Part shown: positions 1 to 7,039 of the stretch, piece by piece | Layout: the number at the start of each line of letters is the position of its first letter | Numbering within the stretch: the stretch's first letter is position 1 | Origin: Halobacteriovorax sp. JY17 | GTDB taxonomy: Bacteria > Bdellovibrionota > Bacteriovoracia > Bacteriovoracales > Bacteriovoracaceae | Assembly (NCBI RefSeq): GCF_002753895.1 | Contig: NZ_NJER01000004.1 | Coordinates: 62,001 to 126,000, forward strand | Direction: 5' to 3' | Length of the DNA stretch: 64,000 nucleotides | Position numbers and translations under genes: made by a program | The notes under the pieces: model-generated | Database searches by the model: none | The model's input: only the letters and a program-made list of their open reading frames with translations | What the model was told of the DNA's origin: nothing

Positions 1-403
1 CTACAAAGCTTGCTTTTATTCCGAATGATAATATTGAAAAATGAGCACTTGTGGTCTCTTTGGATTTTTTTAGCATAGTTATCGCTACCGCAAGCATAAT
101 TGCTGCAAAAATTAAGAGCTGTATTGTCGAACTTAAGTATTTCGAAAGATATGCACCCAAGAGTGTTCCTGTAAGTGAGAAAGGGATAAAGAATAAAGCA
201 ATTTTAAAATTTATAGTCTTTGATTTTAGATTTGCTAGAACAGCAGTACTACTTGCAAAAAATACTATTGCTAAACTTAAGGCAATTGCTAGCTTTGGTT
301 CTATTTTGGCTAGATAAATAAGAATAGGAACTATTAAAATGGAGCCACCGCCGCCGAGAGTTCCAAGCATTAGTCCAGAAAGTAGTGCTAAGGTATACGT
401 CAT
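1..403 (-). CDS. TauE/SafE-family sulfite/organosulfur exporter (C-terminus beyond window edge)
   Basis: Reading the minus strand from ATG 403-401 gives an open frame of 134 codons that runs off the left edge, so the protein is partial. It starts MTYTLALLSGLMLGTLGGGG and continues with hydrophobic segments separated by short basic loops, including VPILIYL and a second helix around residues 40-55. The early helix followed by a glycine-rich GGGG turn is typical of TauE/SafE (DUF81) permeases, which export sulfite or sulfonates. A good ribosome site (AAGGAG) lies 6 bases before the ATG. It sits downstream of the Crp/Fnr regulator gene on the same strand, with its own FNR-type box between, and near persulfide genes, which supports a sulfur role. 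The substrate cannot be read from the sequence. Confidence 0.8.
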   Translation of the reverse strand, partial: MTYTLALLSGLMLGTLGGGGSILIVPILIYLAKIEPKLAIALSLAIVFFASSTAVLANLKSKTINFKIALFFIPFSLTGTLLGAYLSKYLSSTIQLLIFAAIMLAVAITMLKKSKETTSAHFSILSFGIKASFV

Positions 404-421
404 ATTAACTCCTTATAATTG

Positions 422-463
422 ATTATACGGAGTTAAATAAATACTTACTTTGATTTTAATCAA
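422..463 (-). promoter_or_regulatory. FNR-type box and -10 element for the TauE-like gene
   Basis: On the minus strand a TATAAT hexamer occupies 427-422. A FNR-type dyad TTGAT-N4-ATCAA occupies 463-450. A start point about seven bases below the hexamer would put the centre of the dyad near -41.5, the classic class II activator position. The box overlaps the last codons of the upstream Crp/Fnr-type gene. Seen directly: both motifs and the spacing. Inferred: that the neighbouring Crp/Fnr-type protein binds here. Confidence 0.65.
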
Positions 464-1068
464 GTATTAAAGCTTAATAATTTTTCCACGTCATTAATTA
501 TAAAGTCTCTGCCGTCTTTTATGATGATTCCAGCTTCGGATAGTTGTGTCATTACTCTCGCAACAGACTCAAAGGTTGTTACAGAAAAGTCGGCAATTTC
601 TTTTCTTTTCCACACTTGCTCTGGATACTTCAATTTTAAGAATACAAGCGCCTCACAAACTCTTCTTGCTACGCTCTTGTCTTGAAGCCCTGCTAATCTT
701 AATTCTGCATGTCCTAAGTCACTAGCAAGTCCTTGAACTACTTGCATCAAAAGATCTGGCCTGAGCTCACAGATCCTACTACATTCCTCATGAGGGATAA
801 TCATTACCTCTGAATTACTTAGTGCTATTGTATTTGCATGGTAGGGGGATTTGGCAAAATACGACCGATGTCCAAATAAAGAGCCTTCACTAAAAACTCT
901 TAAGAAGACTTCTTTGCCATTTTCTGAATTATGGAATAGTCCTACAAGACCAGTCTTAATAATATAAATATTTTCAGGAACTTCATCTTGGGAGTAGATT
1001 AAATTGCCTTTTTTGAATGTCTTGATGACTGAGTTCTTTGAAAGTGATTGAATTTCCTTGTAAAGCAT
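460..1068 (-). CDS. Crp/Fnr-family transcriptional regulator
   Basis: A 202-residue regulator with an N-terminal cyclic-nucleotide-binding-like beta barrel (about residues 14-120), a dimerisation helix, and a C-terminal Crp-type winged helix (about 150-195). The recognition helix carries E167-S-V-A-R171, close to the E-x-x-S-R pattern by which FNR proteins read TTGAT half sites, and two such boxes flank the gene. It lacks the N-terminal cysteine cluster of oxygen-sensing FNR; its only cysteines are C96, C100 and C138, so an iron-sulfur oxygen sensor is unlikely. It is divergent from the persulfide operon and upstream of the TauE-like gene, so it probably controls both. The signal it senses is unknown; a reactive sulfur species acting on the cysteines is a guess. 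Confidence 0.88.
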   Translation of the reverse strand: MLYKEIQSLSKNSVIKTFKKGNLIYSQDEVPENIYIIKTGLVGLFHNSENGKEVFLRVFSEGSLFGHRSYFAKSPYHANTIALSNSEVMIIPHEECSRICELRPDLLMQVVQGLASDLGHAELRLAGLQDKSVARRVCEALVFLKLKYPEQVWKRKEIADFSVTTFESVARVMTQLSEAGIIIKDGRDFIINDVEKLLSFNT

Positions 1069-1081
1069 TGGACCTCTTTAT

Positions 1082-1095
1082 TTGATCTAGATCAA
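1082..1095. promoter_or_regulatory. FNR-type operator between regulator and persulfide operon
   Basis: A perfect dyad TTGATCTAGATCAA, symmetric over 16 bases (1081-1096), lies between the divergent Crp/Fnr-type gene and the hydrolase gene starting at 1162. AT-rich -10 candidates (TATTTT or TTTAAT, about 1119-1126) would put the start point near 1131-1133 and the dyad centre (1088.5) near -42 to -45 for the rightward operon. It is also just upstream of the regulator start, so autoregulation is possible. Confidence 0.7.
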
Positions 1096-1161
1096 AGATA
1101 TTGCAACTAAACTTTGTTATTTTAATATTAAGAAGACATCATTATTGGTCAAGGGGAATGT

Positions 1162-2010
1162 ATGACTGTTCAAATTCAAGAGTTTTATGACGAGCTAACA
1201 GCTACTTTCACTTATATAGTATTTAATGAAACTAGCTATAAAGGTGTTGTGATTGATCCTGTTCTAGACTACGAGCAAGATACTGAAAATATTAGTTATG
1301 AATCAATTGAAAAGGTTTTGGATTTTATAAATTCAAAGGGGTTAAAGATTTCTTATATTCTTGATACTCATATACACGCAGATCACATCACTGGTGCAAG
1401 TGTGCTTAAAGAATCCTTGCCTGGAAGTATTACTGCTATAGGTGCTGGAGCTCTTGAAGTAAGAGAGCATTTTTCAAGTAAGTTTCCAACTTATAATGAA
1501 AGTCCATATGATAAATACTTAAATGATGAAGATATTCTAGAACTTGAAGGCTTGAGTATCAAAGTTTTAGCGACACCTGGACATACTCCATCGTGTGTAT
1601 CATATCTGATTGGTGATAGTTTATTTACCGGTGATTTATTGTTTCTTCCTGATTCAGGGACAGGACGTTGCGACTTTCCAAATGGAAGTTCATTAGCAAT
1701 GTACAACTCTATTAAAGATAAAGTTTATAGCCTTCCAAAAGAAATTAAGATTTATGTAGGGCATGATTATGCGGCAGGTGGACGTGAAGTTAAGTTCAAG
1801 AGTAGTGTAGAGGAGCAAATGTTGAATAATATTCAAATAACTCATAGAACTGCGCTTGATGAGTTTGTTACTAAGCGTGATAAGAGAGATAAAGATCTAA
1901 ATGAACCAAAACTTTTAAATCAGAGTTTACAAGTAAATATTAATGGAGGGGATGTGAGTCCTTTATTGAATGGAAATAGAATTAATCTAAAAAAGGAAAA
2001 TACGTTATGA
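1162..2010 (+). CDS. Metallo-beta-lactamase-fold persulfide dioxygenase-like hydrolase
   Basis: A 282-residue member of the ETHE1/Blh branch of the metallo-beta-lactamase fold. Visible metal motifs are THIHADH at residues 69-75, PGHTPSC near 139, GDLLF near 157, the GTGRCDF segment typical of persulfide dioxygenases near 167, and GHDY near 200. These enzymes oxidise glutathione persulfide or a related persulfide to sulfite in the cytoplasm. No rhodanese domain is fused; the C-terminal tail of about 40 residues is polar. It heads an operon with two YeeE/YedE half transporters (4-base overlap with the next gene), resembling the BigR/Blh and Pmp-type sulfide-detoxification loci. Exported sulfite could leave through the TauE-like protein. 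Family assignment is firm; exact substrate is inferred. Confidence 0.87.
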   Translation: MTVQIQEFYDELTATFTYIVFNETSYKGVVIDPVLDYEQDTENISYESIEKVLDFINSKGLKISYILDTHIHADHITGASVLKESLPGSITAIGAGALEVREHFSSKFPTYNESPYDKYLNDEDILELEGLSIKVLATPGHTPSCVSYLIGDSLFTGDLLFLPDSGTGRCDFPNGSSLAMYNSIKDKVYSLPKEIKIYVGHDYAAGGREVKFKSSVEEQMLNNIQITHRTALDEFVTKRDKRDKDLNEPKLLNQSLQVNINGGDVSPLLNGNRINLKKENTL

Positions 2011-2417
2011 ATAATATCTTTGCCCCACTTTTAGGAGGTATCATAATTGGAACAGCGAGCTCTTTATTGCTAATAGGAGTTGGTAGAATATCAGGAATCA
2101 GCTCGATTTTAGCTCAAACAATTTCTAGGCCTGTAAAAGAAGATTTTTGGAAGTACTTCTTTCTTCTAGGACTCGTTGTAGGTAGCATTCTATTTTTAAT
2201 AATATCTCCTAAAGATTACGAAGTAGCCCTCGATCTTTCTAAGACTGAAATTATTCTTGGTGGATTCCTTGTAGGGCTTGGAACTAGGCTTGGAAGTGGT
2301 TGTACTTCTGGGCATGGAGTCTGTGGTATTTCCAGGCTTTCCAGACGAAGTATACTTGCAACACTAATATTTATTTCAACAGGAGTCTTAACGGTTGCTT
2401 TAAAAGGAGTACTCTAA
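2007..2417 (+). CDS. YeeE/YedE-family half transporter (PmpA-like)
   Basis: A 136-residue membrane protein with about four hydrophobic helices. The start overlaps the upstream stop by four bases (ATGA), implying translational coupling. It carries the family hallmark GSGCTSGHGVCG near residues 97-108, whose cysteine is thought to relay sulfur in thiosulfate or persulfide uptake by YeeE proteins. Full-length YeeE has two such halves in one chain; here the second half is the next gene. Expected to form a two-subunit inner-membrane channel for thiosulfate or related sulfur compounds. Transport direction is not known from sequence. Confidence 0.83.
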   Translation: MNNIFAPLLGGIIIGTASSLLLIGVGRISGISSILAQTISRPVKEDFWKYFFLLGLVVGSILFLIISPKDYEVALDLSKTEIILGGFLVGLGTRLGSGCTSGHGVCGISRLSRRSILATLIFISTGVLTVALKGVL

Positions 2418-2836
2418 TGGTCGTTTATTTCATTTCACTTCTTTCAGGGGTATTGTTTTCAGTAGGACTCATTATTTCAGAAATGGTGAATCCTGCCAAA
2501 GTTATTGGTTTTCTAGATATTTTTGGAGAATGGGATTACTCGCTTGTTTTTGTAATGCTAGGAGCAATTAGTGTTAACTTGGTAGTATTCAAATTTGTAA
2601 AAAAAGAGAAGCCAATATTTAATGGAGTTTTTCACCTACCAACTCGCAACGATATTGATTGGAGATTACTTACTGGTTCTGTGTTATTTGGTGTTGGCTG
2701 GGGAATGGCAGGTATTTGTCCAGGACCAGCGATAGTTAATTTGGCCTCAATGAACTCTGATATGTTATTATTCTTTGTAAGTATGATTAGTGGAATGATC
2801 ATTTATAAATACTTAAATAGGTTCATTAAGGAATAG
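2417..2836 (+). CDS. YeeE/YedE-family half transporter (DUF6691, PmpB-like)
   Basis: A 139-residue membrane protein. I chose the ATG at 2417, which overlaps the previous stop by one base (TAATG) and follows AAAAGGAG by eight bases; the frame is open further upstream but that part lies inside the previous gene. Four or five hydrophobic helices are visible and the motif GWGMAGICPGPA (about residues 92-103) mirrors the cysteine motif of the partner half. It is expected to pair with the product of the preceding gene in the inner membrane to move reduced sulfur compounds. The pair next to a persulfide dioxygenase is a widely seen arrangement. Confidence 0.82.
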   Translation: MVVYFISLLSGVLFSVGLIISEMVNPAKVIGFLDIFGEWDYSLVFVMLGAISVNLVVFKFVKKEKPIFNGVFHLPTRNDIDWRLLTGSVLFGVGWGMAGICPGPAIVNLASMNSDMLLFFVSMISGMIIYKYLNRFIKE

Positions 2837-2838
2837 GT

Positions 2839-3894
2839 ATGAAGTCAGTCTTTATTTTATCATTTATTTTTATGTTTAGTATTCAAGCAAAAGTCACTAC
2901 TAAAGAAATTTTGAAAGTTAAAGACATAATCTGGGGATTTGATTTTACTGACTCAAAGACAATTGTTGCGAATTTAAAAGATGGTGCAATCATTAAATAT
3001 GACTTGGAGACAAAGAAAGTTGTAACGTTAAATTCTCCCAAAGTTACCGTTACTGGTCAAGGTGGCCTACTCGATATTAAGTACCAAGTAGTTAATAAAG
3101 TCCCTTATGTCTATTATACCTTTGCAAAGAAAGTTAAGGGAACTGTCGTTACTGCTCTTGGGCGTGCGAAGTATGCAAGTGGTAAGCTCTCTCAACATGA
3201 GACTCTCTTTGAATCTAAAATACATAGTAGTACAGGAAGACACTTTGGTTCTAGGTTGGCCTTTGTTGGAGAGACTCTCTTTATGACAATTGGAGATAGA
3301 GGAGAGAGGGATTATGCTCAGAAGTTAGACTATCACAATGGCAAAATACTGAGGCTCACACTAGAGGGAAAACCTCTTGCAGATAATCCATTTGTTAATA
3401 CGAAGAATGCTCTGCCTGAGATCTGGAGTTTTGGCCATAGAAACCCTCAAGGAATTTTCTATGATGAGGAGACTAAGACTTTATATAGTTGCGAATTTGG
3501 TCCCCGAGGAGGAGATGAATTAAACCTCATTAAGAAAGGACTTAATTACGGTTGGCCAGTTATCACCTACGGCAAAGAATATTGGGGGCCAGGTATTGGA
3601 GAAGAGAAGAAAAAAGGAATGGAGCAGCCAATAATCTATTGGACTCCTAGCATTTCGCCGTCAGGTATGACGAGATACACTGGCAATAAAAATCCGAAAT
3701 GGAAAGGGGACTTCTTCTTAGCAAGTCTAGGCTCCACTCATTTACACCGAGTAAGATTAAAGAATGGTAAGGTAATAGAAGAAGAGAAACTACTTACTAA
3801 TTTAAATGAAAGGATTCGTCAGGTAAGAACGGGAATTGATGGAGAGCTTTATATTTCTACAGATAGTGGAAAAATACTTACTGTCCATCAGTGA
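2839..3894 (+). CDS. PQQ-dependent sugar dehydrogenase family protein (soluble aldose dehydrogenase type)
   Basis: A 351-residue protein with a signal peptide (about residues 1-17, ending SIQA) followed by a six-bladed propeller of the glucose/sorbosone dehydrogenase family. Family motifs are GQGGLLDI near 74, TIGDRGERDYAQ near 153, IWSFGHRNPQG near 195, CEFGPRGGDELN near 217 and SISPSGM near 271; the last part lines up with PQQ and calcium sites of YliI-type enzymes. It should oxidise aldoses in the periplasm, if PQQ is supplied. It starts two bases after the DUF6691 gene and so appears part of the sulfur operon, an unexpected companion. No PQQ biosynthesis genes are in the window. The 3' end overlaps the converging lipoprotein gene by 17 bases. 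Confidence 0.82.
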   Translation: MKSVFILSFIFMFSIQAKVTTKEILKVKDIIWGFDFTDSKTIVANLKDGAIIKYDLETKKVVTLNSPKVTVTGQGGLLDIKYQVVNKVPYVYYTFAKKVKGTVVTALGRAKYASGKLSQHETLFESKIHSSTGRHFGSRLAFVGETLFMTIGDRGERDYAQKLDYHNGKILRLTLEGKPLADNPFVNTKNALPEIWSFGHRNPQGIFYDEETKTLYSCEFGPRGGDELNLIKKGLNYGWPVITYGKEYWGPGIGEEKKKGMEQPIIYWTPSISPSGMTRYTGNKNPKWKGDFFLASLGSTHLHRVRLKNGKVIEEEKLLTNLNERIRQVRTGIDGELYISTDSGKILTVHQ

Positions 3895-4609
3895 TTGATT
3901 TATCTTGAAATCCAAGTCTTCCTACAAAAGGGAGTTTCAGAGCAGGGGTCCAAAGGTCGAGTCCAAAACTTAGGCCTAGGATATTCATTTCAAGGCCTTC
4001 CTCTACTCCCATAGTTATTCCAAATAGGCCATAAAGTGAAAATTGAAATCCTTTATTACTTGGACTTTCGGAAAGTATGTCGCTTCCTTCTAAGTAGTCT
4101 TTTCCTACGGCATTGGCCGGTAGCTCTAGTGGGAGTTCATCAATACTTCTTATAATATGTGAGACAAATGTATTAGAATTTGGACCAGGCCATAAACGAT
4201 AAACTTTCTTATGTGGGTAATCTTTAATAATCTTCTTTGTCTGAGCAATAATTTTTCTCGCTCTCTCTCCTTTTACTTCATAGAGAATTGTCGGCTCGTT
4301 ATCAAACCACTTTCTGTCTGGAAGATCATTTTCAACTGAGATTGCTGATCCCGATCTTCTAATATTCCAGGAAGTAACCTGAGCTACAGAGTACTTCTTT
4401 TCATGAGAGAGCTTCCAAGCAACCCAAGGGTGAACACCAAGATATCCCCTCCATGAGAAGGCGCGAGCATAGTAGACTTGAAAAATATCTTCTTTCTGGT
4501 CTTCGGCCTTGACGGCAATACCTGCACTCTCTCTGGAAGCTGATCTCCAGTCTTTAGAAGAGCAAGAGGATAGAAGAGTGAAGAATGTCAGGACGTAAAT
4601 TAATTTCAT
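3878..4609 (-). CDS. Predicted lipoprotein, DUF3750-like
   Basis: A 243-residue protein with a lipoprotein signal: hydrophobic stretch followed by the lipobox LSSC, cysteine at residue 16. The body shows patterns such as YARAFSWRGYLGVHPWVAWK and a later WPGPNSNTF motif with HIIR, which I associate with the DUF3750 family, a group without established biochemistry. The shared W/H/N/S residues could be an active site, but I do not assign one. It ends tail to tail with the sugar dehydrogenase gene (17-base overlap) and lies nine bases beyond the LysR gene's stop on the same strand. Confidence 0.6.
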   Translation of the reverse strand: MKLIYVLTFFTLLSSCSSKDWRSASRESAGIAVKAEDQKEDIFQVYYARAFSWRGYLGVHPWVAWKLSHEKKYSVAQVTSWNIRRSGSAISVENDLPDRKWFDNEPTILYEVKGERARKIIAQTKKIIKDYPHKKVYRLWPGPNSNTFVSHIIRSIDELPLELPANAVGKDYLEGSDILSESPSNKGFQFSLYGLFGITMGVEEGLEMNILGLSFGLDLWTPALKLPFVGRLGFQDKSITDGQ

Positions 4610-4618
4610 AATATGACT

Positions 4619-5482
4619 CTATTGAAAATCGTTCACTAAGTCTAGGAACGCCCTTGTTCTCTTAGACAAATTACTTGTTGCTGTATAAAGAATTCTAATT
4701 GTGTGCTGAGGACCCTTCCATTTCGGGAAAATATGAATAAGCCTACCGGTTCTAACATACTCTTCACAGTAGAAGCTTGGAACAATTGTAATTCCACTAC
4801 CATTGAGGGCCATGCTTAGTAGCATAGGAATACTACTAGTGTTAATTCTATATTTAAAATCAATATCTTCATCTGCTTTATCTTCGATTGTATTAAAATC
4901 AAAATTTCTAAAAGTTAATAATTTATGATTCTTTAAATCTTTTAAGCATTTAGGAATACCAAATCTTTGAACGTACTCTCTTGAGGCAATAGCAATAAAA
5001 TGAACATCTTTAAACGATCTTTGAATTAAGTTTGAATCCTCAAGTTTTCCAACTCGAAAAGCTAAATCAATATTATCTTTGGTTAAGTCTAGAAAGTCCC
5101 CAGTGAGAATTGTCTGCACTTCAACATTGGGATAGAGGTCATTGTATTTTGCAATAATATCTAGAAGAATTGATTGCCCTAAATCCTCAGGGGCAGTGAT
5201 TCGTAAAACTCCGCTGATCTCTTTCTTTGTATCGTTAATGAGCTCTACTTCTTGTTCTAACTTTAATATTTGCTCTCTAATACTTAGATAGAACTCTCGA
5301 CCCTCTGTGGTGAGAGCAATTTGACGTGTTGTTCTTCTAATAAGTTGAACACCAATCTCTTCTTCAAGCCTTGAGATCGCTCGACTAACTCTAGATTTTG
5401 GTTGTTTTAGCGATTCGGCAGCCTTAGTGAAACTTCCTAATTCCGATACCTTAGAGAATGTTTTTAAGAGATTTAAGTCCAT
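4619..5482 (-). CDS. LysR-family transcriptional regulator
   Basis: A 287-residue LysR regulator. I start it at ATG 5482-5480, giving MDLNLLKTFSKV, because AAGGA lies five bases upstream and this is the usual LysR N-terminus; 29 further in-frame upstream codons lie in the promoter region and look non-coding. Residues 1-60 form the winged helix (FTKAAESLKQPKSRVSRAISRLE), and about 90-287 the periplasmic-binding-like effector domain with VLRITAPEDLG at its beginning. The protein resembles the CrgA/AaeR-type branch. It is divergent from a YceI and a pirin gene, so it most likely controls that pair. Effector unknown. Confidence 0.88.
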   Translation of the reverse strand: MDLNLLKTFSKVSELGSFTKAAESLKQPKSRVSRAISRLEEEIGVQLIRRTTRQIALTTEGREFYLSIREQILKLEQEVELINDTKKEISGVLRITAPEDLGQSILLDIIAKYNDLYPNVEVQTILTGDFLDLTKDNIDLAFRVGKLEDSNLIQRSFKDVHFIAIASREYVQRFGIPKCLKDLKNHKLLTFRNFDFNTIEDKADEDIDFKYRINTSSIPMLLSMALNGSGITIVPSFYCEEYVRTGRLIHIFPKWKGPQHTIRILYTATSNLSKRTRAFLDLVNDFQ

Positions 5483-5583
5483 ATTGTTCCTTTTATGGAA
5501 CAGTATATCTCGATTGTGTCTCCTTTTGCAACTTTGTTTCTTGGTCGATAATAGGAAAAACATAATCAAAAAGGAGATTATTT

Positions 5584-6123
5584 ATGAAGAAATTACTAAT
5601 AAGTGCAGTTGCAATTCTATCTCTAACTTCATTCGCAGCAGATGTAGATTTGTCTAAAAGTGAATTTACTTGGAAGGGAACAAAGGTGACTGGTGAGCAT
5701 ACAGGAAAATTAAAGCTTAAGAAAGGAACGATTGAATTAAGTGAGAAGGGAGTGATTACATCAGGAAAACTTACTATAGATTTAAATACACTAACTGTAA
5801 CTGATCTTTCTGGAGAGTGGGCGACAAAGTTTCTAACTCATATTAAGAGTGGAGACTTCTTTGATGTTGAAAAATATCCAGAGGCAGTACTTGTTGTAAA
5901 TAAAGATACAGGTTCAAAAATTCTAGGAACTTTAAAAATTAAAAGTAAATCTAATCCTGTTGAGTTTAATTACAAGAAAAAGGATGGAGCCTATGTTGGA
6001 ACTCTAACTTTTGATAGAACAAAGTTTGATATGATTTATGGTTCAGGAAACTTCTTTAAGAACCTAGGGGATAAGGCCATTCATAATGACGTAAATCTTG
6101 ATTTTAAATTAGTTGTAAAATAA
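5584..6123 (+). CDS. YceI-family secreted lipid-binding protein
   Basis: A 179-residue protein with a signal peptide (residues 1-19, ending SFAA) and a lipocalin-like YceI domain: SEFTWKGTKVTGEHTG near the start, a central GDFFDVEKYPEA motif typical of the family, and a C-terminal strand set ending LDFKLVVK. YceI proteins bind polyisoprenoids or other amphiphiles in the periplasm. A strong ribosome site (AAGGAG) precedes the ATG. It is followed after 20 bases by a pirin gene and is divergent from a LysR gene; YceI-pirin-LysR clusters are common in proteobacteria. Confidence 0.9.
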   Translation: MKKLLISAVAILSLTSFAADVDLSKSEFTWKGTKVTGEHTGKLKLKKGTIELSEKGVITSGKLTIDLNTLTVTDLSGEWATKFLTHIKSGDFFDVEKYPEAVLVVNKDTGSKILGTLKIKSKSNPVEFNYKKKDGAYVGTLTFDRTKFDMIYGSGNFFKNLGDKAIHNDVNLDFKLVVK

Positions 6124-6143
6124 TTGCGTAGAAAGAGGTAAGT

Positions 6144-7004
6144 ATGGAAAACACACGAGTGACTAAAGTTTTAAAAAATAGCAGAAAACATTGGGTTGGA
6201 AATGGGTTCTATGTAAGTTCGCTGTGGAGTCCGGGATCTTCCCTCTATAAATATACAAATCCTTTTCTTATGCTGGATTACGCCTCTCCTATGATGTTTG
6301 AACCATCTGAGGAGAGAAGAGGAGTAGGAGTACATCCGCATAGAGGATTTGAGACAGTTACCTTTGCCATTGAGGGAGAGGTTGAACACAGAGACTCTAG
6401 TGGAGGTGGAGGAGTTATTTTTCCTGGAGACGTTCAATGGATGACCGCTGCATCTGGAGTTGTTCATGACGAATTTCATTCGGATAAGTTTACTAGAGAA
6501 GGTGGTGTCTTTTCAATGGTTCAACTCTGGGTGAATTTGGCTTCTGAGTTTAAGATGAGTGAACCAAAGTATCAAAGTATAAAGAGTGAAGAATTTGATA
6601 GAGTCAGTGAAGACGGACATGAAGTAAAAGTTATTGCAGGTTTATATAAAGACCATGAGGGAGCTTGCTCAACCTATTCTCCAATCAATGTTTTTGAAGT
6701 GAACTTTTCTAAAAATAGTGAATTTGAATACTTTTGTTTAGAAAAGATGACAACACTTGTTCTTATTCTTGACGGAGAAGTTGAAATTTCAAATGAGAAT
6801 TACGTTAAAGAGCAAGCACTAGCAATAGAGAAAGATGGGGATAAGTATTCTTTAAGGGCGAAGAAAGGTTCTAAGCTCTTAATATTCAGTGGGGTCCCTA
6901 TTGAAGAGCCAGTCGCTTCCTATGGCCCATTTGTTATGAATACAAAAGAAGAGCTAGTGCAAGCCGTCGAAGACTTTAATGCTAATCGAATGGGGAATTT
7001 ATAA
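6144..7004 (+). CDS. Pirin-family bicupin protein
   Basis: A 286-residue pirin. The N-terminal cupin contains HPHRGFETVT and VVHDEFH, which supply the three histidines and one glutamate that bind iron in pirins (equivalent to H56, H58, H101 and E103 of human pirin). Length is typical. Bacterial pirins act as quercetin dioxygenases or redox-responsive partners of metabolic enzymes; which applies here is not visible. It follows the YceI gene by 20 bases with AAAGAGG as ribosome site, so the two are probably one transcript. Confidence 0.92.
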   Translation: MENTRVTKVLKNSRKHWVGNGFYVSSLWSPGSSLYKYTNPFLMLDYASPMMFEPSEERRGVGVHPHRGFETVTFAIEGEVEHRDSSGGGGVIFPGDVQWMTAASGVVHDEFHSDKFTREGGVFSMVQLWVNLASEFKMSEPKYQSIKSEEFDRVSEDGHEVKVIAGLYKDHEGACSTYSPINVFEVNFSKNSEFEYFCLEKMTTLVLILDGEVEISNENYVKEQALAIEKDGDKYSLRAKKGSKLLIFSGVPIEEPVASYGPFVMNTKEELVQAVEDFNANRMGNL

Positions 7005-7039
7005 TAGTCGGTAGTTTAATTTTTTGATACGCTCATGAA

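Noticed and set aside
460-1068. The Crp/Fnr-type protein as a true oxygen sensor FNR
   Set aside because: It lacks the N-terminal cysteine cluster that binds the iron-sulfur centre; only C96, C100 and C138 exist.
5482-5569. Longer N-terminus for the LysR protein from an upstream ATG
   Set aside because: The extra 29 residues do not occur in LysR proteins and would remove the promoter region of the gene; AAGGA supports the later start.
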